DNA of 28,873 nucleotides from an uncultured Lachnospiraceae bacterium (GCA_900550285.1 URRW01000033.1:1-28873), one strand, 5' to 3'. Shown: positions 14,474 through 23,427, counted from the first letter of the stretch. A program made the numbers and translations. The notes: generated from the letters alone by a model not told the origin.

Positions 14474-17400
14474 TCATTTTCTCTTTCTGCCGCAGATCAC
14501 AGAGATCAGCCCGATTGCCGAAATTACCAGAATGATCGCCCACATGCCCAGCTCTGCGCTGTCCCCGGTCTGACCTGCCTCTGCCTTTTCCATGTCGGAC
14601 GCCATTCCGTCCGTCCCTGCCTCCTGCGGCTCTTCCTGCTCTAACTCTTCGTCCGGCAGGATTTCCCGCTCTAAAGCCGTTTCCGGTTCATCCGGCTCTT
14701 CCCTGCCCGGATCTTTATCCGGGTCTTTGTCTGGATCTTTGTCCGGCTCGGAGGGTGTTTCCGATCCGGAGGGAGATTCGGTTTCCGGCTCGGAGGGAGA
14801 CTCGGTTTCCGTCGGGGGTTCCGTTCCTGTTTCAGTTTCCGTTTCCGTCGGGGGTTCCGTTCCTGTTTCAGTTTCCGTTTCCGTCGGAGGCTCCGTTTCG
14901 CCCGGTTCGTCCTTCTTATCCCGGATGATCACGCCTGTGGCTGCCGTATAAAGATCCGTAGTATCGTCATAAACCGGCGCGATCCCGTCCTGCTCCTTCC
15001 CGGTCAGGTTCGTCTTATTGCTCCACGGGTATTTTTCATCATTTTTGTGGGCATTGTAATTCTGATCCAGCTCAAAACCCAGCCAGCCGCTGTCCGCTTC
15101 CGCATAGGCGCGCGGGATTTTCCCGTCCGAATCCGGATGGGTTCCATAGAAATATCCCCATTCCGTCCCGGTTTTCAGCCCGTAATGGAGATTGATCGGC
15201 TTTCCGTACTTATTATCGCCTTCTCCCCACTGATCTGCCTGCGCATCCCACGCCACAAAATCCTCTCCCTGCCGCAAATGCGCCTGAAGCGTCACGTCCC
15301 GGAGCGTGGAATCCAGCTCGTCCTCTGTCGCATACCACATCATATTCTGCGCAAGCTGCCCGATTCCTTTCCTGACCAGAACGCCGTCTTCTGCGCCCTG
15401 ATCTCCCGCATAGGCATATACGGAATCCTCCGTTACCACGACGGGAATGATCTCATTATTCACCGCATATCCATCCGGTGCTTTGATCTCTTTCAGCCAC
15501 AAATAACGCTCCTGTATTCCCTTTCCATCCTTTACCGGTCTGAGCGCATACTGCACATGGCCGTTTCCTGCCGTTGCAGACGGATCGGACATTCTTGCCG
15601 GCGCAACGGAAAAGGACAAAACTCCGTTTTTCGTCGTTCCGTATGCCGCCGCATTTTTATAATTTTCTGCAGTCGCTTTTTTAGCCTCTTCCCTTGACTC
15701 AAACAGGGCAAAGACCGCCTCTGCATTTTTGCCGTCCTCTGAAACGATAGGCTTTCCGTTCCAGTCCTGCTTGATCACCTGCAGCTCCCGCACCATATTG
15801 GGAACTCTGATGTCCGCGCTGAAAAATCTCTGGAAATTCGCGTCGTCAAGCAGTCCAAAGCCGGAATCCGCCGGTTTATATTTTCCTACAAAGCCGTCTT
15901 CTCCCAGTTTTTCCGCCTCCGCCACAAGCGTCTCCACCTTTTCCGCAAGGCTTCCCCCCTGCACATCCGGTACAAAATAATATGCCAGCAGCAGATCGCC
16001 GTCGTCCGGGTTCACATAAATATACCGGTCTGTGCTTCCCGGCAGATTTTCCAGATTTCCCAGAAAAGTCCCGGCATTTCCATCCCACGCGATCGCCCAT
16101 TTCCGGTAATCCTCTCCCGTAAGCTGCCGGTACAGCGCCCGGATGATCTGCTCTCTCTGGTCCGTCCCCGCGCTTTCGGTATAAAAGCCCTTGCTGATCG
16201 AGCCGTACAGCGGATGCCAGCCCTTTTCACTTTCAGACGGTTTTCCCGCCTCCGCATTATACAAAGGAACCGCAACGATCATGCCGTCCCTGCTGTTCTC
16301 CGGCTCCTTTTGGCTGGAAACATACTGCAGGCCTCCGTCTCCGACCGTAACCTTGGCATCCATTACGCTCGTCACGCCGGTTTCCCACTGGTTCTTTTCA
16401 TCCACCCGCAGCTGGTCGCCGTCATAATACAGGTGGATCTCGTTCCTCGTCATATATCCGTCCGTGTCTCCGACCTCTTTCAGGATAAAATAATCCTCCG
16501 GCTCTGTCGGCATATTGTGACCCGTCTTATAAACAAGCGGCTTTCCGTTTTCCGTCAGGGCAAAGCGTCCGTTTTCATCCGTGCTTCCTGCATTGATCCT
16601 TCTAAAATCGCTGAGATCATAAGGGTTTCCGTCATTTGCCGCGTCCGCCCTTCTTCTGTAAAGCTCAAACTCCACTCCCTGCATCCGATTTCCGTTCTGA
16701 TCCACTTTTACCAGGGAATCCGCCTCCGGCGCCAGCAGGTTGAACGTCAGCCAAAGGTTGGAATCATAAGCGCCTCGCTCCAGATAAAACATTTTCAGCG
16801 TATGGAGGGAACCGTCCTCCAGCGTTTTTTTGCCGACTCCGTCCGTAACGCCGTTATCGCGCAGCTGCTTTGCCAGATTTGTCTGCTCTATCGTTTTCTG
16901 CGCTCCGCCGTCCATGTAGCGGATCTCAATCCCGCCCGTTGCAAAGTTGATCTCCGTCTCCGCCCTGTCGCGGATGCCGCCCAGATCTGCCACAAGCACA
17001 TCGTCAATGAAAATCCAGACATCGTCATCGCCAGAAAAATGGAACTTCATCTCCTCCGGGCTTGCGCCGCTTCCGACCATTCCGTTTGCGGGCTGCTGGA
17101 AATCGACCTCTACCGACATGCCGAAATAGTGGTTTAACGGATATTGGTTGGACTTTCTTTCCTCATTCGGTATCAGTTTTCCGTCCGTTTCTTCCTTGAA
17201 CACTTCCCGTCCCTGATTGAACGGGAAAAACTGTCCCTTTATGCCGCTGGCGCCGCCTGAATATACCGCCCCGTTATCATACAGGACGAAATAATTTTTT
17301 CCGTCCTCCGACCGAAGCTCCGCAAAATTCCCCGGATTCCCTTCCCTGTTTTCACTGTCGTATTCGTAATAGCCCTTTTCATTATACTGAAACAGCCCCT

Positions 17401-19111
17401 TTACATCTTCATAGGACTCTTTCCATTCGCTTTCCTGTTCCGGGTCAAACAAATAGGACAGCGATTCCTCCCTCTGTGCGTCCGTCGGCGTCCAGTCATT
17501 CTTATACGACGCATACTTATTGTCTTCCAGATTTAATTCCGGATAACCGCCCGCATCCAGCTTTTCTTTGACGATTCCCTGCTTGATGCCGCCCGTCTCC
17601 GGATTGTCCCTGTTATAACGGTACTGATTTAAGCCGTTTCCAACACCGGACGGCGATCCATACGACGTAAATACAAGTGCGTGATCCCGATTGATCCCTC
17701 CATTGTGATTTTCATGGCTCTGATCTGCGTCTGTATTGCCGTCCGGTCTCTTCCACATGGAATAATCAAACAGATTGACGGTCACATTTCCCGGATTCGC
17801 CGCCTCCACAATGTGCCTGTCCAGTATGTCCTGATCGATATATTCCATCGCCCCGCCCAGCAAAAGCGTCACTTCAACGCTCCCGCCGCTCGTTCCCCGT
17901 CCTTCCTGCGCAAATACATAGCCTTCCGGAAGCTGCGCGCTGATTTCATACTCGCCTGCAAAAATGCCTGTCTCCGGCAGCTCCTTAAAATCCCATTCCA
18001 GCGGGATTTTTTCTCCGTGGAGTTCCGGTGCTGGTGTTTCCGGCGTTGTTTCCGGTTCTGTTTCCGGCTCTGCTGTTTCCTGCACTTCCGGCTCTGTTTC
18101 TGGTTCTGATATTTCTGACGTCTCCGGCGTTGTTTCCGGCTGTAATGTCTCTGACGTCTCCGGCGTTGTTTCCGGCTTTGATTCGGATTCGGTTTCCGGC
18201 GCAGATCCGGTTTCAGGTGCAAAATCGGATTCTACCTCCGTTTCCGGGTTCTTTTCCGTTGTGACTTCCGGCTCTGGCTCTATTTCTGTTACCGATTCTG
18301 CTTCCGGCTCCTGCCCGGATTCCAGTTTTGTCTCGCTGCTGCTTTCAGATGCTGCGGTCACGGTTTCCTTTGAAAAATATGCGCCCTCTGCTGCGGATTT
18401 CGATTCCGCCGGCGGAACTGTTCCGGCTTCGGAATCCGCTTCCACTCCGGCTTCGGTTCCGGACTCTGCTGGCGGTTCTATCTGAGGCTCTGCACCTGAT
18501 TCTGTCTGGGGCTCAGTATCTGATCCCGCATCTGATTCCGTCTGGGGCTCAGTGCCCGATTGCGGAGCTGTCTGCAATTCTGTTTCTGTCTGAGGCTCTG
18601 TCTGCACTCCGGCATCCGACTCCGATTCGGTCTGAGGCTGAGTCTCAATATCCGGTTCTGTATCTGACTCCGTCTGAGACTCCGCATCCGGCTCCGTATC
18701 AGTCTGCGTCTCCGTCAGCGTCCCGTCATCTGTCTGGCTCTCCGTCCCGTCCTCCACGTCTTCCGTTTCTGCGAGGATCCCCCCGGGCAAAAGCTCCTTT
18801 AAATGCTTTTCCGTAACAGGATTTTCTTCATTGGCTCCGGGGAATGCCACTTCCCACCTCTGATTCTCATCCGACCATACGATCAGATCGCCGGTTTCTT
18901 CCTCCAGCCCCGTATCCCATGTCCAGCGCTCTATTATGGTCTTTTCCGACTCCGGCTTCCCGCTGCTGTCCGCACCGTTCTCATTTGCGGCGTTTACAAT
19001 GCCGTAGCTGGCGGGAACCAGTCCCCCCGCACACAAAACTGCGCTGAGCACAAGCGCAGCCGCGCGCTTTCCCTGCCTTTTCCATTTTTTGCCTGTGCAC
19101 CCCGATTTCAT
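14474..19111 (-). CDS. large fibro-slime/SpaA-like cell-surface protein
   Basis: 1545 residues. Residues 1-42 form a signal peptide (lysine-rich start, AAALVLSAVLCAGG). About 110-375 is a Glu/Ser/Thr/Pro/Gln repeat region, strongly acidic. About 410-800 resembles a fibro-slime domain: NYFVLYDNGAVYSG, FHFSGDDDVWIFIDD near 690-700, LGGIRDRAE and TLKMFYLERGAYDSNLW. Then come SpaA/Cna-B-like folds (LVKVDQNGNRMQGVEFELY near 800; ELQVIKQDWNGKP near 1107). A second Pro/Glu/Thr repeat stalk spans about 1395-1500. The C terminus has AGQTGD, a hydrophobic segment and CGRKRK, a wall-anchor layout with a degenerate sortase motif. Likely a surface adhesin or matrix protein; ligand unknown. ATG 19111 has AAGGAG upstream; ATG 19144 with GGAGGG is the alternative. 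No sortase gene nearby. Confidence 0.9.
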   Translation of the reverse strand: MKSGCTGKKWKRQGKRAAALVLSAVLCAGGLVPASYGIVNAANENGADSSGKPESEKTIIERWTWDTGLEEETGDLIVWSDENQRWEVAFPGANEENPVTEKHLKELLPGGILAETEDVEDGTESQTDDGTLTETQTDTEPDAESQTESDTEPDIETQPQTESESDAGVQTEPQTETELQTAPQSGTEPQTESDAGSDTEPQTESGAEPQIEPPAESGTEAGVEADSEAGTVPPAESKSAAEGAYFSKETVTAASESSSETKLESGQEPEAESVTEIEPEPEVTTEKNPETEVESDFAPETGSAPETESESKPETTPETSETLQPETTPETSEISEPETEPEVQETAEPETEPETTPETPAPELHGEKIPLEWDFKELPETGIFAGEYEISAQLPEGYVFAQEGRGTSGGSVEVTLLLGGAMEYIDQDILDRHIVEAANPGNVTVNLFDYSMWKRPDGNTDADQSHENHNGGINRDHALVFTSYGSPSGVGNGLNQYRYNRDNPETGGIKQGIVKEKLDAGGYPELNLEDNKYASYKNDWTPTDAQREESLSYLFDPEQESEWKESYEDVKGLFQYNEKGYYEYDSENREGNPGNFAELRSEDGKNYFVLYDNGAVYSGGASGIKGQFFPFNQGREVFKEETDGKLIPNEERKSNQYPLNHYFGMSVEVDFQQPANGMVGSGASPEEMKFHFSGDDDVWIFIDDVLVADLGGIRDRAETEINFATGGIEIRYMDGGAQKTIEQTNLAKQLRDNGVTDGVGKKTLEDGSLHTLKMFYLERGAYDSNLWLTFNLLAPEADSLVKVDQNGNRMQGVEFELYRRRADAANDGNPYDLSDFRRINAGSTDENGRFALTENGKPLVYKTGHNMPTEPEDYFILKEVGDTDGYMTRNEIHLYYDGDQLRVDEKNQWETGVTSVMDAKVTVGDGGLQYVSSQKEPENSRDGMIVAVPLYNAEAGKPSESEKGWHPLYGSISKGFYTESAGTDQREQIIRALYRQLTGEDYRKWAIAWDGNAGTFLGNLENLPGSTDRYIYVNPDDGDLLLAYYFVPDVQGGSLAEKVETLVAEAEKLGEDGFVGKYKPADSGFGLLDDANFQRFFSADIRVPNMVRELQVIKQDWNGKPIVSEDGKNAEAVFALFESREEAKKATAENYKNAAAYGTTKNGVLSFSVAPARMSDPSATAGNGHVQYALRPVKDGKGIQERYLWLKEIKAPDGYAVNNEIIPVVVTEDSVYAYAGDQGAEDGVLVRKGIGQLAQNMMWYATEDELDSTLRDVTLQAHLRQGEDFVAWDAQADQWGEGDNKYGKPINLHYGLKTGTEWGYFYGTHPDSDGKIPRAYAEADSGWLGFELDQNYNAHKNDEKYPWSNKTNLTGKEQDGIAPVYDDTTDLYTAATGVIIRDKKDEPGETEPPTETETETGTEPPTETETETGTEPPTETESPSEPETESPSGSETPSEPDKDPDKDPDKDPGREEPDEPETALEREILPDEELEQEEPQEAGTDGMASDMEKAEAGQTGDSAELGMWAIILVISAIGLISVICGRKRK
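14800..14895 (-). repeat. 36-bp repeats encoding a 12-residue C-terminal stalk repeat
   Basis: About two and a half copies of a 36-base unit encoding PPTETETETGTE within the surface-protein gene. The first two copies are nearly identical, suggesting recent slippage or duplication. Confidence 0.85.
18006..18180 (-). repeat. 36-bp degenerate repeats in the acidic region of the surface protein
   Basis: A 28-base block beginning at 18114 recurs exactly at 18150 (period 36). It encodes ETTPETSE-type 12-residue units within a longer degenerate Glu/Pro/Thr region that continues to about 18720. Confidence 0.7.
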
Positions 19112-19213
19112 GTAATAATATCTCCTTCTCCTTGACCCATGCATACCCTCCGCCGCTTTCTGCGGACTTTACGGCACAATACACGTTCAATATTTCGATG
19201 CATAATATCTATA

Positions 19214-19242
19214 ATTATAATACTCCGATATTTGATATACAA
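19214..19242 (-). promoter_or_regulatory. promoter of the surface-protein gene
   Basis: On the minus strand: TTGTAT (19242-19237), 17-base spacer, perfect TATAAT (19219-19214), in a strongly AT-rich stretch about 100 bases upstream of the start. Confidence 0.7.
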
Positions 19243-19294
19243 CAAAATTCGACAAAAAACAGCAATATTTGCAGCATGTCAGTCATATCAGTTT

Positions 19295-19336
19295 GAAAAA
19301 AAACATGCGCCGTGTCCCCACTCCCGACACGGCGCA
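19295..19336 (-). terminator. terminator of the S1-domain gene
   Basis: Arms at 19336-19326 and 19316-19306 (TGCGCCGTGTC and complement) form an 11-bp GC-rich stem, followed on the minus strand by a run of eight or nine Ts. Confidence 0.9.
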
Positions 19337-19380
19337 CATTCAGCCCGGAAAATCCTATTTTCCGCAGCTTTTCCCTGTTT

Positions 19381-20367
19381 TTAAAATTGAAATCCCTTCA
19401 GCAGATCGCCCAGAGACGTCCCAACCGATTCCTTCGAGCTGTACTCCTCCGCCTGCTTCTCCTCGATCTCATCCGGCTCTGCGCTCTCTGCCGCTGCCCG
19501 GATGCTCAGGCTGATCTTATTGTCATTCGTATTGAGCACCTTAACCCTGACCACATCTCCCACCGAAAGCGCCTCCGACGGCTTCTTTAACCGCTTCTGG
19601 CTGATCTGGGATATATGGACAAGCCCGCTTAAGCCGTCGCCCAGATCCACAAATGCCCCATAAGGCATCAGGCTTTCCACGCGGCCTTCCAGAACCGTCC
19701 CCGGCACGATCATGGAAATCTTATGGTTTAAGCGTTCCGCTTCTTCCTCTTTTAAAACGTCCTTTGCGGACAAAACCAGCTTTTCCCGGTCAGAATCCAC
19801 AGTAATCACGCGCACACGGAGTGTTTTCCCCACAAACCCTTCCGTTTCTTCCACATAATCGAGCGCCAGCTGGGATGCAGGGATAAATCCGCGGATCCCC
19901 TCCACAAACGCCACGACACCCTGATTTACCGCCTCGCTTACCTTTACCGTCAAAACGGTTTTCTCTTCCAGATATTGTTTCAGCCTGTCCCAGCCAAGCG
20001 TTTCCGCCGCCTCCACGCAGGAAAGGACGATATTGCCCGCGCCATCGTCTTTTTTCACGACAGTGCCCTCCAGCGTATCTCCCACATGCACGTCCGCTAA
20101 AATTGAAAATGCCGGATCGCGGCTCAAATCCGCTGCCCCGACCACACCCGGCGCATAATATCCCAGATCCAGCGTTACCCCCGTTTCGTTTACGTCAATT
20201 ACCGTGCCGGAAATCACATCCCCTTCATTGATCGTCCGAAAAGACGCTTCCAGCTCTTTTGTGTAATCCTCCATTGTCTCTGCGGGCATCTCTTCCTGAA
20301 CGTCCGCAATCCCTTTTTTCTGCTCTTCCAATTCCTTATCCTCCTCTGTCTGACCCCCGGGCATCAT
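19381..20367 (-). CDS. S1 RNA-binding domain protein (RpsA-like, three S1 repeats)
   Basis: 328 residues. Three S1 OB-fold domains: about 46-118 (GDVISGTVIDVNETGVTLDL), 133-206 (ending DREKLVLSAKDV) and 221-291 (GTVLEGRVESLMPYGAFVDL, then LSGLVHISQIS, the best-conserved copy). Ends in a charged tail and GDLLKGFQF. Such short S1 proteins of Firmicutes, annotated as ribosomal protein S1 homologues, bind RNA and may aid translation; they lack the six repeats of E. coli S1. The start is uncertain: ATG 20367 has only a weak GC-rich site upstream, while an in-frame TTG at 20331 has AGGAGG eight bases upstream. Divergent from azlCD. Confidence 0.88.
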   Translation of the reverse strand: MMPGGQTEEDKELEEQKKGIADVQEEMPAETMEDYTKELEASFRTINEGDVISGTVIDVNETGVTLDLGYYAPGVVGAADLSRDPAFSILADVHVGDTLEGTVVKKDDGAGNIVLSCVEAAETLGWDRLKQYLEEKTVLTVKVSEAVNQGVVAFVEGIRGFIPASQLALDYVEETEGFVGKTLRVRVITVDSDREKLVLSAKDVLKEEEAERLNHKISMIVPGTVLEGRVESLMPYGAFVDLGDGLSGLVHISQISQKRLKKPSEALSVGDVVRVKVLNTNDNKISLSIRAAAESAEPDEIEEKQAEEYSSKESVGTSLGDLLKGFQF

Positions 20368-20417
20368 CTGCCCGCCGGCATTGTCGGCTCTGAAACAAGC
20401 ATTTCATCGCCCTTCCC

Positions 20418-20446
20418 AGTCTACCACGCTGCGGCGGGAAATTCCA
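20418..20446 (-). promoter_or_regulatory. possible promoter of the S1-domain gene
   Basis: On the minus strand: TGGAAT (20446-20441), 17-base spacer, TAGACT (20423-20418) with TG ahead of the -10. Moderate match. Confidence 0.5.
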
Positions 20447-20550
20447 GCCCTTCCCATCTCTTCCTTTACTGTCTCTTCCTTTGCCGCTTCTTCCTGCCGT
20501 TTCCTGCGGCAGGCGCCAAACAGCTTTGGAACAAACAGCCTTAGAACAAG

Positions 20551-20579
20551 TTGACTTTTCCGCACAAAAGTCTTACACT
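20551..20579 (+). promoter_or_regulatory. promoter of azlCD
   Basis: TTGACT at 20551-20556, 17-base spacer, TACACT at 20574-20579, about 70 bases upstream of azlC. Confidence 0.75.
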
Positions 20580-20651
20580 GTCTCTAATCTGTTACTGTAA
20601 TGCGTTCCAGTGATATTGCATAACTATTTTTTATGACAGGAGGTTTCGCAA

Positions 20652-21332
20652 ATGAAGAAAAAAGCGCTCTGCGCTGCTTTTCCCCATACGCTGCCCGTCC
20701 TGATGGGCTATCTTTTTCTCGGCATCGCCTTCGGCGTACTGTTGTCTGAAAGCGGTTTTTCCCCCGTCTGGGCTCTGTTCATGAGCCTGGTCATCTATGC
20801 CGGATCCGGACAGTTTGCGGCGATCGGGCTTATGACTTCGCCCTTTTCCCCGATTTCTGCGCTGCTTCTGACGCTGATGATCAATGCCCGCCATCTTTTT
20901 TACGGGCTGACGATGCTGAAGCCTTTTCAGAAAATGGGCAGGAAAAAACCGTATATGATCTTTTCCCTGACCGACGAAACCTATTCCCTCCTCTGCAGCG
21001 CCAGACCGCCGGAGGGGGTCGATGAAACATGGTTTTTCTTTTTTATCGCCCTGCTCGACCACCTGTACTGGATCGCAGGCGGACTGATCGGGGCCGTCGC
21101 CGGGAAATTCCTGCCTTTTGACTCCACGGGCATTGATTTTACCATGACCGCCCTGTTTCTCGTCATTTTTGTGGAACAGTGGGAGAAATCCGCCTCAAAG
21201 CTGCCCGCCCTGCTGGGGCTTTTTGTGACCGCAGCCTGCCGCATCGTGTTCGGGCCGGACAACTTCCTCATTTTCTCCATGACAGGCATTCTCGCCGGAT
21301 TATTACTTTTTCAAAAGGAGCTTGACAAATGA
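20652..21332 (+). CDS. azlC: AzlC family branched-chain amino acid exporter subunit
   Basis: 226-residue integral membrane protein of the AzlC (LIV-E) family, the large subunit of a two-component exporter of branched-chain amino acids and analogues. Family landmarks: FPHTLPVLMGYLFLGIAFGVLL at the start, then VIYAGSGQFAAIGLM, NARHLFYGLTML and FSLTDETYSL. Several hydrophobic segments span the membrane. AGGAGG precedes the ATG. Its stop overlaps the azlD start by four bases (ATGA), so the two subunits are co-translated. Substrate is inferred from the family only. Confidence 0.95.
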   Translation: MKKKALCAAFPHTLPVLMGYLFLGIAFGVLLSESGFSPVWALFMSLVIYAGSGQFAAIGLMTSPFSPISALLLTLMINARHLFYGLTMLKPFQKMGRKKPYMIFSLTDETYSLLCSARPPEGVDETWFFFFIALLDHLYWIAGGLIGAVAGKFLPFDSTGIDFTMTALFLVIFVEQWEKSASKLPALLGLFVTAACRIVFGPDNFLIFSMTGILAGLLLFQKELDK

Positions 21333-21667
21333 CGTCCCAGACTCTTTTACAGCTTTGCCTTACCGTTATCGTGATCGCTGCCGCAACCTTTCTGACCCGC
21401 GCCCTGGCATTCCTTCTCTTCCCTGCCGGAAAAGAAACGCCCCGGGCAGTCCAGTACCTCGGGGCGGTCCTTCCGAGCGCCTCTGTCGCGATGCTCGTCG
21501 TATATTGTTTTAAAAATGTCTCCCTGCTCTCTGCGCCTTACGGGCTTCCGGAACTGATCGCTGCGATATTCGTCGTCGCCGTCCACAAATGGAAGCACAG
21601 CCTTCTGTTATCCATCGGAGGCGGCACAGCGCTTTATATGTTGCTCGTGCAGGCAGTCTTTTCCTAA
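21329..21667 (+). CDS. azlD: AzlD family branched-chain amino acid exporter subunit
   Basis: 112 residues, the normal length of AzlD, the small membrane partner of AzlC. Three or four hydrophobic segments; the family pattern ATFLTRALAFLLFP is followed by LGAVLPSASVAMLVVYCF and PELIAAIFVVAVHKWKHSLLLSIGGGTALYML. Overlaps azlC by four bases, so is translationally coupled to it. A hairpin region follows before the convergent MFS gene. Confidence 0.95.
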   Translation: MTSQTLLQLCLTVIVIAAATFLTRALAFLLFPAGKETPRAVQYLGAVLPSASVAMLVVYCFKNVSLLSAPYGLPELIAAIFVVAVHKWKHSLLLSIGGGTALYMLLVQAVFS

Positions 21668-21725
21668 AACCGGATTCCCCGTAAGCATCCGGCAGACGGG
21701 GGCTCCCCCGCCAAAGCGCCGGTTT
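21666..21725. terminator. structured terminator region between azlD and the MFS gene
   Basis: Outer arms AAACCGG (21667-21673) and CCGGTTT (21719-21725) enclose a GC hairpin CGGGGG-CT-CCCCCG at 21697-21710. It lies between convergent genes and probably ends both; no long T run follows. Confidence 0.6.
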
Positions 21726-21728
21726 GGA

Positions 21729-22907
21729 TCAGGCTGCGCAGCGTTTTCCCAATACCCGGTTTACCTGTTCGCTCGTGACAAGCATCAGCGCTGCCAGCGT
21801 CAGCAGGAAAAACGGATGGATCCCAAAGCCGAACGTCTTTCCGAGAAATCCCAAAAACGGCGGCATTAAAAGACACCCCACATATGCGGTCGCCATCTGG
21901 ATCCCCATGATGCTCTGGCTGATGTCCCTGCCGAAGCGGTTCGGCGTATCGTGCAGCATCGCAGGATAAATGGGTGCACAGCCTAAGCCTACGCAGATCA
22001 GCCCGATCAGGCTCATCCATGCCGCCCCCGGCATCACAAGTAAAACGCAGCCTGCAAGGCAAAGGCACTCGCCCATTCTGATCATCTGTTTGTTGTTAAA
22101 ACGCAGGGCAAAGATTCCCGCCAGCCCTCTTCCGACCGTGATCCCCAGATAAAACAAAGAAACCCACCGCGCTGCCGTTTCTGCCGCCAGCCCTTTTTGC
22201 TGTACGAGAAAAGTGCTGCTCCACAGCCCTGTTGCCGCCTCCACCGAACAATAGGCAAAAAATGAGAGCAGTGCAGGCTTTGCCCCGGGAAGCCGTAAAA
22301 GCTCTGCCAGTCCGGCGCTTCTTTTTTCCCCGCCTTCTGCCTGCTCCTGCTGCCGCGTCTCAAAACGCTTCCACAGCGGCAGGCTTGCCGCCAGACAGAC
22401 CACCAAAACACACTGCATTGCCGCGATCGTGCCATACCCCATTCTCCAGCCGCTTTCCTTTGTCAGAAACAGCGACATCAGAAGCGGCCCCGCCGTCGCG
22501 CCGATGCCCCAGAAGCAATGCAGCCAGTTCATATGCGCCGCCTCATAATGAAGCGCCACAAAGTTATTCAGCGCAGAATCCACCGCGCCTGCACCGACGC
22601 CCAGCGGGACTGCCAGCAGGCAAAGCCAGAAAAATCCCGGCGAAAGGCAATAGCCCCATAAACCCGCCGCAGTCATTGCCACGCTTACTGCCGTGACCCT
22701 TCCGGTTCCAAATTTTTCAATCAGTTTCCCTGAAAAAAAGCTCGAAACGATCGTTCCCGCGGAAACGATGGTGCTCAAAATGCCCGCCCAGGATACGGAA
22801 ACGCCCAGTTCCTGATGCAGCACCGGCCACGCCGAGCCAAGGATCGCATCCGGCAGCCCGAGGCTGATGAACGCGATGTAAATTAAAATAAGCAGTAATG
22901 TTGCCAT
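21729..22907 (-). CDS. MFS transporter
   Basis: 392-residue major facilitator with about 12 membrane segments, of the size of sugar/drug-type MFS proteins. The N half shows FISLGLPDAILGSAWPVL and FFSGKLIEKFGTGRVTAVS (the loop 2-3 motif region), then VDSALNNFVALHYEAAHMNWLHCFWGIGATAGPLL; this pattern resembles FucP/BypA-like and YfkF-like MFS proteins. Substrate unknown. GGGAGG precedes the ATG. Monocistronic, with a promoter at 22961-22989. Confidence 0.9.
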   Translation of the reverse strand: MATLLLILIYIAFISLGLPDAILGSAWPVLHQELGVSVSWAGILSTIVSAGTIVSSFFSGKLIEKFGTGRVTAVSVAMTAAGLWGYCLSPGFFWLCLLAVPLGVGAGAVDSALNNFVALHYEAAHMNWLHCFWGIGATAGPLLMSLFLTKESGWRMGYGTIAAMQCVLVVCLAASLPLWKRFETRQQEQAEGGEKRSAGLAELLRLPGAKPALLSFFAYCSVEAATGLWSSTFLVQQKGLAAETAARWVSLFYLGITVGRGLAGIFALRFNNKQMIRMGECLCLAGCVLLVMPGAAWMSLIGLICVGLGCAPIYPAMLHDTPNRFGRDISQSIMGIQMATAYVGCLLMPPFLGFLGKTFGFGIHPFFLLTLAALMLVTSEQVNRVLGKRCAA

Positions 22908-22960
22908 GACGGCTCTTCCTCCCTTTTGCAGGCTTCTGTATATGCGCCCGCATCAGGTCT

Positions 22961-22989
22961 ACTATAACATCTTCTTTTCCGTCCGTCAC
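22961..22989 (-). promoter_or_regulatory. promoter of the MFS gene
   Basis: On the minus strand: GTGACG (22989-22984), 17-base spacer, TATAGT (22966-22961) with TG one base ahead (extended -10). A small inverted repeat (CTTACAA/TTGTAAG, 23032-23047) lies about 45 bases farther upstream and might be an operator. Confidence 0.6.
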
Positions 22990-23058
22990 GCATCTTTTCG
23001 ATATGTTTTCATCCGCCGGCAGCCGCATATGCTTACAAAATTGTAAGGTAAAATCTCC

Positions 23059-23427
23059 CTATCCCGCAAGTATTGTCATATACGTCAGCACGCCTCCCAG
23101 CGTTCCGACCGGAACCGCCGCCAGATACATCCACGCCATCTGCCAGCCGATGATTCTCTGGATCTGCACAGGTGTCGCGCCGACTACCTCCATCTGCTCG
23201 ATACTTACCTTGTCCGGACAGACGCTCTTTTTCCCGACGATAAACAGCGCAATGCCCGTACAGCACAGAATGAGCGCCGCGTGGATCCCTTTTTCCTGAA
23301 ATGCCCAGCACACCGCCACAAACACAAGGATCGCCCCCGCAAAGGCTCCCGAAATCCAAAGCGGAAAATTATTCTTCCACTGCTGTACCGCCACCTGCCT
23401 GCAAAATTCCCCTTTTCTCTTATCCAT
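23059..23427 (-). CDS. small membrane protein with FtsX/MacB-permease-like segment
   Basis: 122 residues, no firm family. Membrane segments at about 24-43, 48-64 and 92-116. Between the second and third lies EQMEVVGATPVQIQRIIGWQ, which closely resembles the coupling-helix signature of FtsX-type ABC permeases (ileLlGATprqIrrii). The N terminus (VAVQQWKNNFPLWISGAFAG) also resembles the start of such permeases. A normal FtsX permease is far longer, so this is either a deletion remnant or a minimal stand-alone relative. GGGGAGG precedes the ATG and a TATAAT lies at 23476-23471, so it appears to be expressed. No ABC ATPase is adjacent. Confidence 0.75.
   Translation of the reverse strand: MDKRKGEFCRQVAVQQWKNNFPLWISGAFAGAILVFVAVCWAFQEKGIHAALILCCTGIALFIVGKKSVCPDKVSIEQMEVVGATPVQIQRIIGWQMAWMYLAAVPVGTLGGVLTYMTILAG

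Noticed and set aside
14800..14895. 36-bp repeats considered as a CRISPR array
   Set aside because: Repeats are contiguous, with no spacers, and code for a protein stalk.
16214..17137. 307-codon open frame opposite the surface-protein gene
   Set aside because: Lies fully inside the surface-protein gene, with composition typical of an antisense frame and no ribosome site.
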